Shown here piece after piece: positions 1 to 7,099 of a stretch of 8,122 nucleotides of DNA (position 1 is the first letter of the stretch; the number at the start of each line of letters is the position of its first letter). Origin of the DNA: Collinsella sp. (GTDB taxonomy: Bacteria; Actinomycetota; Coriobacteriia; Coriobacteriales; Coriobacteriaceae); NCBI GenBank assembly GCA_019419625.1, contig DXZO01000030.1, forward strand, positions 5,659-13,780. The letters are read 5' to 3'. Below the pieces are notes generated by a model. The model ran no database searches. It was given only the letters and a program-made list of their open reading frames with translations, and was not told the origin of the DNA. The position numbers were made by a program, and so were the translations under genes.

Positions 1-1079
1 CCACCAGCCGCCGGCGCGATTTTGGCGGCAAGCAGCGGTGGGCGCTTAGCGGATGCCTCGTCCTCCCCTTGCGGAGACAGCTCAACCGCCACGTCGTAGG
101 TGCGATGCGTCGTCATCCCCCGCGACCAGGCGGGCTCAAAGGAGATGGTCTGGCCGCGCAGCAGGTCCAGCACATATACGATGCTATGCTCGGACAGCGG
201 CAACTGACGCTCGGCAACAAAACCACTGCGGGCAAAGTCGTACGACGCCGAACGCGAGCTTGTGATGTCATCGAGATAGGCAACTGTCGTCGCAACAAGG
301 TTGAGCAGCTTTGCCGATGTTTCGTCAAAGGCCTCAGGTGAATGGACAAACGTGAGCTTCTTGCCATAGGAGAACGTGCCGCCGCGCACGTAGGCATCGG
401 CCATGCCGTCGATGTCCTTGACCACGTAGGAGACCGATCCACAGCGAATGCGGAACTCGAGCGCCCAGCTAAAGCGGTCAGCGAACAGCGGATTGTAGTA
501 CGGCACCAACGAGGGCTCCAACGCCGCTTTGGGGGCGTCGGGATCAACGGCACCGGCAAGCTTGCGGCGCATGCTCGCCAGCTCATCCATGCGCGCGTCC
601 GAAAGATCGGAAAGCGCCGCCACAAGGCTCGGGCTCGTGGGGACGGGCGCCGGGAAGGGAAAGTTGGGGTTGACGGCCGGCGCGGCGGACGCGGCGCGCG
701 CGGGCTGTTTCGGCTGCGCCGTAAACGTGCGAACCGGCGTGCGCAAACCTTCGACGGGCTCGGCGCCGCTGGCATCCAAATACGCCAGCGCCGTGGCAAT
801 AGCGTGCTTACACATACCGGGATAGCGGTATGCGGCGGGGCAGTCGCAGTCGTAGTCGATAACCTCGTGCTCGTCCATGTCGAGCGCCACGTGCGTCTTG
901 TACAGGTCGCCGCGCGAGCCGCGCACCGAGCCCTCAACCGTCACGTTTTTGGAGAAGCGCGAGCCGCTGTCCTCGATCGACAGCACGGCGCCGTTGAGCA
1001 TGAGCGAACGCCCCTTCATAAAGGTGCCGCTCAACGCCGCCTCTTTGCGAAGCGCCTGCACAAACGTCCCCTGCGCCAT
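1..1079 (-). CDS. SWIM zinc-finger / SNF2-associated DEAD/DEAH-box helicase, N-terminal part (3' end cut by window edge)
   Basis: The reading frame opens with ATG at 1079 and stays open to base 1, giving 359 residues; the protein continues off the left edge. Residues 78-92 form a SWIM zinc finger, CxCx9CxH (Cys78, Cys80, Cys90, His92). A Pro/Ala-rich linker follows at about 110-160. From about 190 onward comes a region resembling the SNF2 helicase-associated domain (WALEFRIRCGSVSYVVKDI, then SYGKKLTFVHS). In this family these parts precede a SNF2 ATPase core, so the missing part should hold the Walker and helicase motifs. Such proteins are thought to be DNA- or RNA-polymerase-associated translocases, but the exact role is unknown. 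The start is supported by GGAGG five bases upstream (1085-1089). It begins 28 bases after the dnaE stop, so co-transcription with dnaE is likely. Helicase activity is inferred, since no ATPase motif is inside the window. Confidence 0.85.
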   Translation of the reverse strand, partial: MAQGTFVQALRKEAALSGTFMKGRSLMLNGAVLSIEDSGSRFSKNVTVEGSVRGSRGDLYKTHVALDMDEHEVIDYDCDCPAAYRYPGMCKHAIATALAYLDASGAEPVEGLRTPVRTFTAQPKQPARAASAAPAVNPNFPFPAPVPTSPSLVAALSDLSDARMDELASMRRKLAGAVDPDAPKAALEPSLVPYYNPLFADRFSWALEFRIRCGSVSYVVKDIDGMADAYVRGGTFSYGKKLTFVHSPEAFDETSAKLLNLVATTVAYLDDITSSRSASYDFARSGFVAERQLPLSEHSIVYVLDLLRGQTISFEPAWSRGMTTHRTYDVAVELSPQGEDEASAKRPPLLAAKIAPAAG

Positions 1080-1107
1080 CACTTCCTCCAATCTCACCCG
1101 GGGTAGC

Positions 1108-4100
1108 TTAGATCACCGTCACGCGGCCCTGGTTACCCACAATGGCCTTGGCCTCGGCCAGCAGCGGAATCGAACGCGCGTTGACCTTGGCAGGTACCTC
1201 GGCACGCAGCACGCGCCCGTCCACCTGCTCGATAAAGATCTCCACGCGGTCGCCGCCCGGGTTAGCGGTGAGCACCGTGGCCAGGCGCGCCATATTGCCC
1301 TGGCTAAAGCGGCCGTTAGGCACCATGACCTCAAACACCTTGGGCTTGTTGTTCTCCTCGTTGAGCTCGAGCGGCACGATCTCCTGCGCGATGATCTGGT
1401 CGCCGCGGTCCGAGCGCTCGAGCTTGCCCTTAATGCGCACAAAGGCATCGGACAGCTGCGCGCCGGTCTCGGGATCGACCTCGCCGTACAGGTACCCCTC
1501 GGCCTCTTTATAGGTCTTGGGGAACACGACGACGGTGGCCTCGCCTTCCATGTCCTCGAGCTGCACGATGCCCATGGGGTCACCGTTTTTGGTCACGCGC
1601 TTGGACACGCTCGAGACCATGCCGGCCCACCACAGCGCCTTGCCCTCGGGAATCTCCTGGTTGATGGTGCCGCCCGTAGGATTCTGAACTTCGTAGCCGG
1701 TATCGATCTGCGAGAACGAGAAGTCGCGCGCCTTGGCTAGTGCATACTCAAACGGGCGCAGCGGGTGGTCCGAGACATAGATGCCCAGAACCTCCTTCTC
1801 CTGGCTCAGCTTAAGGTGGCGGTCCCACTCCTGGCCGTCCGGATCGGGCACGCTCACCTCAAAGCCCGAGCCCTCAACGTCGCCAAACATGTCGAAGAAC
1901 GACGTCTGGCCGCTCGCACGATCCTTCTGGCGCTTCACCGCGGCATCGATGATGTTCTCGGGGTTGTTCTTGTCCACAAAGTGCATCATCTGGCGACGCG
2001 GATACCCCGTGGAGTCGAAGGCGCCTGCCTTGATAAGCGATTCGATCACGCGACGGTTGGCCTGGCTCGAGTCCACGCGCTCGACAAAGTCATGCAGCGT
2101 CTTAAACGGGCCGCCCGCCTCGCGCTCGGCAATAATCGCCTGCGCCACGCCGGTGCCCACGCCGCGGATGCCGGCCAGACCAAAGCGCACGCCCTCCTTG
2201 GTAGCCGTGAACTCGGTACCGGACTCGTTGACATCTGGCGACAGCACGGGGATGCCGTCGTGACGGCACGCCGAAACGTAATGAACGATCTTGTCGGTCT
2301 TGCCCGTATAGGACGTCAGAACGGCCGCCATGTACTCGTGCGGATAGTGCGCCTTGAGCCACGCCGTCTGCATAACCAGGATGGCGTAGCCGGCGGAGTG
2401 CGACTTGTTAAAGGCGTAAGATGCGAACTCGAGAACATCGTCCCAAATCTTCTGGGCGACCTCGCGCGTGTAGTTGTTCTTGATAGCGCCGTTCATCCAG
2501 TGGTCGTAGGTGGTCTCGTCCGAGCCATCCTCCCAGTGCAGCACCGTCGACGTGAGCAGTTTGATCTTCTTCTTAGCCACGGGCTTACGGATACGCGAGT
2601 CCGATTCGCCCTTGGAGAAGCCGCACATCTCGACGGAGATGAGCATAACCTGCTCCTGGTAGACCATGGTGCCGTAGGTTTCGCCCAGGATGTCGTCCAG
2701 GCGGTCGTCGTAGGAGACGGCTGGCTCCTTGCCGTTCATACGGTTGATGTAGGACGAAACCATGCCGGCGCCCAGCGGGCCCGGGCGGTACAGGGCGATC
2801 AATGCCACGACGTGCTTGTACTCGGTGGGCTTCATGTTCTTGATCGTGGCCGTCATGCCGGCGGACTCGACCTGGAAGACGCCGGCGGTGTGGCCGGAAC
2901 CCATGAGCTTAAAGATCTCGGGGTCGTCAAAGGGAATCTCTTCCTCTTTGATGTCGATGCCGAAGTTCTTTTTGATGTTTGCCTTGGCCTTGGAGATAAC
3001 AGTCAGCGTGCGCAGGCCCAAGAAGTCCATCTTGAGCAGGCCCATATCGGCAACGGTATGGCCCTCGTACTGGGTAATCTCGACGCCGCCCTTGGTGTCG
3101 AGCTTGGTGGGCACGTGCTCGTTGACGGGGTCGCGGCAGATCAGAACGGCGCACGCGTGCACGCCCTCGCCACGGGTGAGGCCCTCGATTGAGAGCGCCG
3201 TGTCGATGATGCGGCGGGCGTCGTCGTCCTTTTTATATGCCTCGGCAAAATCGGGGTTAAACAGGTCCTCTTTGCCGGGTTGCTTTTCGAGCACCTGCTT
3301 GAGCTTGACCTTGGGGTCGCTCGAGACCATCTTGGACAGACGCTGGCCCATGTAGACCGGGTAGTCCAGGACGCGAGCGGCGTCGTTGATGGCCTGCTTG
3401 GCCTTAATGGTCGAGTAGGTGATGACGTGAGTGACCTTCTCGGGGCCGTAGAGCTGGCGAACGTGCTCCACGACCTCGAGGCGCCGCTCATCGTCGAAGT
3501 CCATATCGATATCGGGCATCTCGGTACGCTGCGGGGACAGGAACCTCTCGAACATCAGGCCGTTCTCGAGCGGATCGAACGCGGTGATGTTCATGGCGTA
3601 GGCGACGATAGCGCCGGCGGCCGAACCACGGCCGGGGCCGACGCCGATACCGTTGTCCTTGGCCCATTGCACGTACTCGGCGACGATCAAGAAGTAGGCG
3701 GCAAAGCCCTTGTCGCAAATGACCTTGTATTCGTACTCAAAGCGCTCTTTGATGTTGACGCCACCGATCTCGCGCGTGGCCCAGTCGTCGCCGTAGTGCT
3801 GGCGCAGGCCCTTCTCGCACTCGCGGCGGAACTGACTCTCGTGCGTCTCGCCGGGGTCGAGCAACGGGAAGCGCGGCAGGATGATGGAGTCCCAGTCCAG
3901 CTCGACGTAGCACTTGTCGGCGATCTCGAGCGTGTTGTCGCAGGCCTCGGGGCAATACGGGAACATCGCCCGCATCTCCTCCTCGGTCTTCATGTAAAAC
4001 TCCGAGCCAGTCATGCGCATGCGGTTGGGATCGTCGACCTTGGCGTTCATGCCGATGCACATGATGACGTCCTGCACGGGAGCGTCCTCGCGGCGCAGGT

Positions 4101-4911
4101 AGTGGAAGTCGTTGGTGGCGATGACCTTGACGCCTACCTGCTTGGCGATGTCGATGAGCGTGCGGTCCATCTGCTCATCGGTCAGGCCGTTGTCGGTGGT
4201 GATGCCGTGTTCCTGGATCTCGATATAAAAGTCGCCAGGTTCGAAGGTATCACGGAAGGTCTCGGCCCACTTGATGGCGCCCTCCATGTCACCGCGGTCG
4301 ATGTATTTGGGAATGATGCCCGCGATGCAGGCGCTGGTGCAGATCATGCCCTTGGCGTGGCGGCGCAGGTTGTCGAGCGTCACGCGGGGCTTGTAGTAAA
4401 AGCCCTGCACGGCTGCCTCGGAGACCGTCTGCATCAGGTTGACGTAGCCCTCCTGGTCCTTGGCCAGAAGGATCATGTGGTAGAGCTCGGGCTTATGGTC
4501 GCGAGCAAGGGTCTCGTCCGGCGTAAAGTAGACCTCGCAGCCAAAGATGGGTTTGATGACCAGAGGCGGCTTGAGCTCGTCGATGTTGCCCTTCTCGTCC
4601 CACATGGCCATGTCCTTCACATACTGGGCATGCTCGCGCGGGTTTTCCTCGGGATCGGGCTCCACCAGCTCGTCGCGGCGATCCTTTTCCAAAAAGGCCT
4701 TGTCGTGACTCCAGGTTTTGTACTCAGGCGTGTTGTGGTTGACGGCGTCGCAGGCCAGCGCCAGGTCGGGCACGCCATACATGTAGCCGTGGTCGGTAAT
4801 GGCGACGGCGGGCATGCCCAGCTCTACGGCGCGATTGACCATATCCTGGATACGGGTTGCGCCGTCGAGCATGGAGAAAACGGTGTGGTTGTGCAGATGG
4901 ACGAATGCCAT
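1108..4911 (-). CDS. dnaE: DNA polymerase III subunit alpha (DnaE, replicative polymerase)
   Basis: This is the catalytic C-family polymerase of the replisome, 1267 residues, somewhat longer than the usual roughly 1150-1200. The PHP domain (about 1-290) has a full set of apparent metal ligands: His7, His9, Asp16, His41, Glu126, His145, Cys195, Asp268, His270. The polymerase core carries GPGRGSAAG (425-433), MPDIDMDF with catalytic Asp467 and Asp469, and KMDFLGLRTLT with the third catalytic Asp629. FNKSHSAGYA (834-843) is well conserved. A helix-hairpin-helix (about 909-945, GLAGIRGVGTGVA) is followed by a clamp-binding-like QTSFF at 1002-1006 and an OB fold (about 1093-1170). Two segments look inserted: about 56-118 in PHP, and about 780-806, where the usual RKAMGKK region reads RKPVAKKK. 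The start is MAFVHLHNHT, the family's normal beginning, with GGAG eight bases upstream (4920-4923). The downstream gene follows after 28 bases. Confidence 0.97.
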   Translation of the reverse strand: MAFVHLHNHTVFSMLDGATRIQDMVNRAVELGMPAVAITDHGYMYGVPDLALACDAVNHNTPEYKTWSHDKAFLEKDRRDELVEPDPEENPREHAQYVKDMAMWDEKGNIDELKPPLVIKPIFGCEVYFTPDETLARDHKPELYHMILLAKDQEGYVNLMQTVSEAAVQGFYYKPRVTLDNLRRHAKGMICTSACIAGIIPKYIDRGDMEGAIKWAETFRDTFEPGDFYIEIQEHGITTDNGLTDEQMDRTLIDIAKQVGVKVIATNDFHYLRREDAPVQDVIMCIGMNAKVDDPNRMRMTGSEFYMKTEEEMRAMFPYCPEACDNTLEIADKCYVELDWDSIILPRFPLLDPGETHESQFRRECEKGLRQHYGDDWATREIGGVNIKERFEYEYKVICDKGFAAYFLIVAEYVQWAKDNGIGVGPGRGSAAGAIVAYAMNITAFDPLENGLMFERFLSPQRTEMPDIDMDFDDERRLEVVEHVRQLYGPEKVTHVITYSTIKAKQAINDAARVLDYPVYMGQRLSKMVSSDPKVKLKQVLEKQPGKEDLFNPDFAEAYKKDDDARRIIDTALSIEGLTRGEGVHACAVLICRDPVNEHVPTKLDTKGGVEITQYEGHTVADMGLLKMDFLGLRTLTVISKAKANIKKNFGIDIKEEEIPFDDPEIFKLMGSGHTAGVFQVESAGMTATIKNMKPTEYKHVVALIALYRPGPLGAGMVSSYINRMNGKEPAVSYDDRLDDILGETYGTMVYQEQVMLISVEMCGFSKGESDSRIRKPVAKKKIKLLTSTVLHWEDGSDETTYDHWMNGAIKNNYTREVAQKIWDDVLEFASYAFNKSHSAGYAILVMQTAWLKAHYPHEYMAAVLTSYTGKTDKIVHYVSACRHDGIPVLSPDVNESGTEFTATKEGVRFGLAGIRGVGTGVAQAIIAEREAGGPFKTLHDFVERVDSSQANRRVIESLIKAGAFDSTGYPRRQMMHFVDKNNPENIIDAAVKRQKDRASGQTSFFDMFGDVEGSGFEVSVPDPDGQEWDRHLKLSQEKEVLGIYVSDHPLRPFEYALAKARDFSFSQIDTGYEVQNPTGGTINQEIPEGKALWWAGMVSSVSKRVTKNGDPMGIVQLEDMEGEATVVVFPKTYKEAEGYLYGEVDPETGAQLSDAFVRIKGKLERSDRGDQIIAQEIVPLELNEENNKPKVFEVMVPNGRFSQGNMARLATVLTANPGGDRVEIFIEQVDGRVLRAEVPAKVNARSIPLLAEAKAIVGNQGRVTVI

Positions 4912-4979
4912 GTGATGAGCTCCGATGCGGGTTCGTGTTCTGACTGAACGATTTTACCGCACGGCGCGGATAGCACCCG

Positions 4980-5008
4980 AACCTAGCCAAACCAACACGG
5001 GTAGTCAA
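4980..5008 (-). promoter_or_regulatory. Candidate sigma70-type promoter for dnaE
   Basis: On the minus strand TTGACT (5008-5003, five of six matches to the -35 consensus) is followed after 17 bases by TAGGTT (4985-4980, a weak -10). It lies about 70 bases upstream of the dnaE start and points toward it. A better -10 on its own, TAAAAT at 4956-4951, lies closer to the gene but has no recognisable -35 at 17-19 bases. Either could be the real start of transcription; the assignment rests on pattern only. Confidence 0.35.
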
Positions 5009-5151
5009 TTTGGGACCTTCAAAAAGGGGAATGAGGGCATCCAGATATATCGAGTATTACTGGAACCCCGGCGATGCGCGGAATGATTTGTGACGAATAG
5101 TCATGTCCATCAAGAAGGCTCGACGCTTCGGATAGCTCGTCAATCGATATA

Positions 5152-6351
5152 TCAATTCTTGGAGACCTGTATTCCAACCATTTTTAATGAAACAACGGCG
5201 GTAATTGCTATCGCGATTGCACCAATAATACCGAGCGCTATCTGAATGGGATATAACCCCAACACATGTCCAAATATGGAGAAAAACACTGCAGAAAAGA
5301 GAGCCCTTACCAGAGACGCGACGGAAAGGATCGTCGCGCGGAGATCGTCCGCTATCGCGTCTTGGATTAAGTTTTCCGAAGTGATGTACACCACTTCTGG
5401 GAGAAAACAAAGCACCATGCTAAGGCCAAACAAACACAGCGGATTTGAAGCAAACCACGGAAGAATCATGAAAAGGCCAGCCTCGATTAGCATCGAGCCG
5501 AGCATGGTATTTCTTTTCCCGAAACGCAATGAGAAGAAATCTGCTGCAATGTAGGCCGTCGCATTTACTGCATAGGATGCACCGAAAAAGATTCCTATTA
5601 TGGAGACGGGAGCATCAAATGCGTCGAATACCAACTGATTCAAGTTGTAATAACTCCCATAGAATCCATCGAGCATGCTTGTGCCGATTAGAAGAAGCAA
5701 TACCGCAAAAGCGGATTCTCCAACACGCCAGGTTTCGCGTCTGAACATCTTGGCCGCGTCAAACCTTCCCTTTTCAGAGCTTTCAGAACGGGTCGCTTCC
5801 GTCCTCTCAATGGGATACAGAAGGAAGAGCTGCAGGAGATAGAAAACGGAGACACATACGTAGAGGGCGCTCCAAGATACTTGGGCAATGAAAGATCCGA
5901 GCACAATCGCCATTCCCGTAGCGATTGATTGCGCGGCAAGCAGCCGAGCGTTGATGGTGAGGAAACGCTCTCCTTGACCGGCATTCCGGGCAATTTCATA
6001 TAAAAGTGCTTGTTCGGATCCCGATTGAAGGGAGTAGGCGAGTGCCTCAACAAGGGAAAGCACGACAAGAAAGGGACCTGAGAGCAACAGCATGCCAGCC
6101 GTATGGAAGAAAAGCAGCAGCACGCCCACTTGAATCGAAAACTTCTTTCCAAAGAAATCGCCTATCAGCCCTGTTGGCAGCTCGAGGACGACCGTTGTAA
6201 TGTTAAACAGGGCTTGATAAAGCGCGATTTCCGTGACAGACATTCCTTTCTCCGCAAGGAAAAGTAGAAACACTCCCCGATTTAAAACAAATCCCGCGAG
6301 AACGAAAAAGGCGGAATAGATGTGCAGTTGCGTAGCGGCATTCTTATTCAT
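5152..6351 (-). CDS. MFS transporter (major facilitator superfamily, drug-efflux-like)
   Basis: This is a 399-residue, strongly hydrophobic inner-membrane protein with about twelve predicted membrane spans in two halves, joined by a charged loop at about 182-210. Motif A of the superfamily is seen after TM2 as GLIGDFFGKK (61-70, Asp65), with a degenerate copy in the second half (AADFFSLRFGKRN, 269-281). The sequence before motif A (VVLELPTG) and the segment SENLIQDAIADDLRATILSV (325-344) are typical of proton-coupled efflux-type members. The substrate cannot be read from the sequence. The ATG at 6351 has a moderate GGAAG six bases upstream (6358-6362). Both ends appear intact. Base composition is much lower in G+C than either neighbour (26 of 60 in line 5161-5220, against 38 of 60 in a dnaE line), with AT-rich codons, which suggests horizontal acquisition. 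It stands alone, 240 bases from dnaE and 103 from the DUF3284 gene. Confidence 0.9.
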   Translation of the reverse strand: MNKNAATQLHIYSAFFVLAGFVLNRGVFLLFLAEKGMSVTEIALYQALFNITTVVLELPTGLIGDFFGKKFSIQVGVLLLFFHTAGMLLLSGPFLVVLSLVEALAYSLQSGSEQALLYEIARNAGQGERFLTINARLLAAQSIATGMAIVLGSFIAQVSWSALYVCVSVFYLLQLFLLYPIERTEATRSESSEKGRFDAAKMFRRETWRVGESAFAVLLLLIGTSMLDGFYGSYYNLNQLVFDAFDAPVSIIGIFFGASYAVNATAYIAADFFSLRFGKRNTMLGSMLIEAGLFMILPWFASNPLCLFGLSMVLCFLPEVVYITSENLIQDAIADDLRATILSVASLVRALFSAVFFSIFGHVLGLYPIQIALGIIGAIAIAITAVVSLKMVGIQVSKN

Positions 6352-6411
6352 TTGGCACTTCCATCAACTACTTTTGTCGGGCTGCTCGCTACCGACTCGA
6401 AGCCTGAAGTG

Positions 6412-6428
6412 TTCACAGTTGATGTGAA
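6412..6428. promoter_or_regulatory. Operator-like inverted repeat upstream of the MFS gene
   Basis: TTCACA, five bases, then TGTGAA form a perfect 6-base inverted repeat centred about 70 bases upstream of the transporter start, in the 103-base gap between the DUF3284 stop and the MFS start. The size and symmetry suit a dimeric repressor or activator site. No regulator gene lies in the window, and no clear -35/-10 pair was found in this gap, so the role is a guess. Confidence 0.3.
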
Positions 6429-6454
6429 GAGCGGTAAAGCTTTTGCACAGGGTA

Positions 6455-6964
6455 TCAATGGAATACATCCGAAGCGTTTTCGGCAGTATCATCGGCGAAG
6501 GCGGGATTAGCCTTTACGCGGCGCTCACCCTCGATGTATTTGACGATTTGATCAATCGTCTGGTTGGCGTGGCTCTTGAGCTTGCGCTCATAGAAGAAGA
6601 GGCCGAGCTTGCCGCGCGTGCCAGACGTGTTGCCACCCACACCCTGAAAATCCTCGGTATAGGTGAGCTCGCAGGCACCATCGCCAGCAGGTGCAGCCTC
6701 ATAGCGCATAGCATTGATGCCCGCCGCATACTGAAAACGGACCTCATAGAGACACGGGTAGTCAAAGTGCTTGATTTTACCCTTGATCGCCATGCCCTTG
6801 GCCTTGCCTTTTGCGGACTGGGCGCGCTTCTCGTACTTATAGCCGTTGAGCTTGTTGCGGCTGGGACGCTTGCCCGTGGCGTTCTCGATATCCTGCATGA
6901 TGGACCCCGCCAGAGCGTCAAAAAGCTCCTCCGGCGTCACCTTAAGCGTTTTGGTGAGCTGCAT
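6455..6964 (-). CDS. DUF3284 domain-containing protein
   Basis: This is a 169-residue, lysine-rich, probably cytoplasmic protein. It has no signal peptide or membrane span. The N-terminal pattern (MQLTKTLKVTPEELFDALAG, then a DIENATGKR segment and a GYKYEKRA segment) matches my memory of the DUF3284 family, which begins with a short strand and a helix containing the F/LFD pattern. The middle (about 62-108) looks like alternating beta strands (FDYPCLYEVRFQYAAGINAM, then CELTYTEDF), and a long helix follows (about 128-148). The last 20 residues are a poorly conserved-looking tail. The biochemical function of the family is unknown. In Firmicutes I recall members near sugar PTS genes, but none is present here. 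The start is well supported by AAGGAG five bases upstream (6970-6975). Composition matches the chromosome, unlike the transporter that follows it. Confidence 0.75.
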   Translation of the reverse strand: MQLTKTLKVTPEELFDALAGSIMQDIENATGKRPSRNKLNGYKYEKRAQSAKGKAKGMAIKGKIKHFDYPCLYEVRFQYAAGINAMRYEAAPAGDGACELTYTEDFQGVGGNTSGTRGKLGLFFYERKLKSHANQTIDQIVKYIEGERRVKANPAFADDTAENASDVFH

Positions 6965-6997
6965 GATGGCTCCTTATTCGTTTGAACCGTTCGAGCC

Positions 6998-7003
6998 ATT
7001 GTA
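6998..7003 (-). promoter_or_regulatory. Candidate -10 box for the DUF3284 gene
   Basis: TACAAT on the minus strand (7003-6998) matches the -10 consensus at five of six positions and lies 33 bases upstream of the DUF3284 start codon, leaving room for a short leader with the AAGGAG site. No good -35 is seen 16-18 bases further upstream; that area runs into the flank of the 7026-7088 palindrome. The box suggests that the DUF3284 gene has its own promoter rather than depending on the AddA-like gene. Confidence 0.35.
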
Positions 7004-7025
7004 CCGCCCCAGGCTCTCCCATGCG

Positions 7026-7088
7026 TTGCGGTGAAATGCGGACTGTTTGGCGGCTTTTTTGGCCAAAACAGTCCGTATTCCACCGCAA
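7026..7088. repeat. 63-base near-perfect inverted repeat (long hairpin) between the AddA-like and DUF3284 genes
   Basis: Arms at 7026-7048 and 7066-7088 pair at 21 of 23 positions: TTGCGGTG and CGGACTGTTT on one side, AAACAGTCCG and CACCGCAA on the other. The centre includes a perfect 12-base palindrome, TTTTGGCCAAAA (7057-7068), allowing the stem to extend with a bulge. In RNA from either strand, one of the two mismatches becomes a G-U pair. It starts 11 bases after the AddA-like stop codon. It is not a textbook intrinsic terminator, because neither strand has a U-run directly after the full stem. It may still end or protect the upstream transcript, or be a copy of a dispersed palindromic element. 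Confidence 0.75.
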
Positions 7089-7099
7089 GTTATTGAGGG

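Noticed and set aside
113..937. A 274-codon minus-strand frame within the SNF2-like gene
   Set aside because: It is out of frame with the SWIM/SNF2-associated protein and translates to an Arg/Ser/Pro-rich product typical of a shadow frame.
3280..4947. A 555-codon open frame on the plus strand opposite dnaE, with similar long frames at 1765-3192, 877-1740 and 342-1106
   Set aside because: They are antisense to well-conserved coding regions. Long open antisense frames are expected in GC-rich DNA, and the translations show no recognisable domain.
5043..5155. Two GATATATC motifs flanking the segment after the MFS stop, considered as island end repeats
   Set aside because: The shared core is only eight bases, self-palindromic and AT-rich, with no target duplication or transposase nearby.
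4995..6765. A 14-base exact repeat (ACACGGGTAGTCAA) at 4995-5008 and 6752-6765
   Set aside because: One copy is inside DUF3284 codons and the match does not extend. One such pair is not surprising by chance in 8 kb.
7026..7088. Calling the palindrome a standard rho-independent terminator
   Set aside because: The T-run (7055-7060) lies in the centre of the structure rather than after the stem, and no U-tract follows the stem on either strand.
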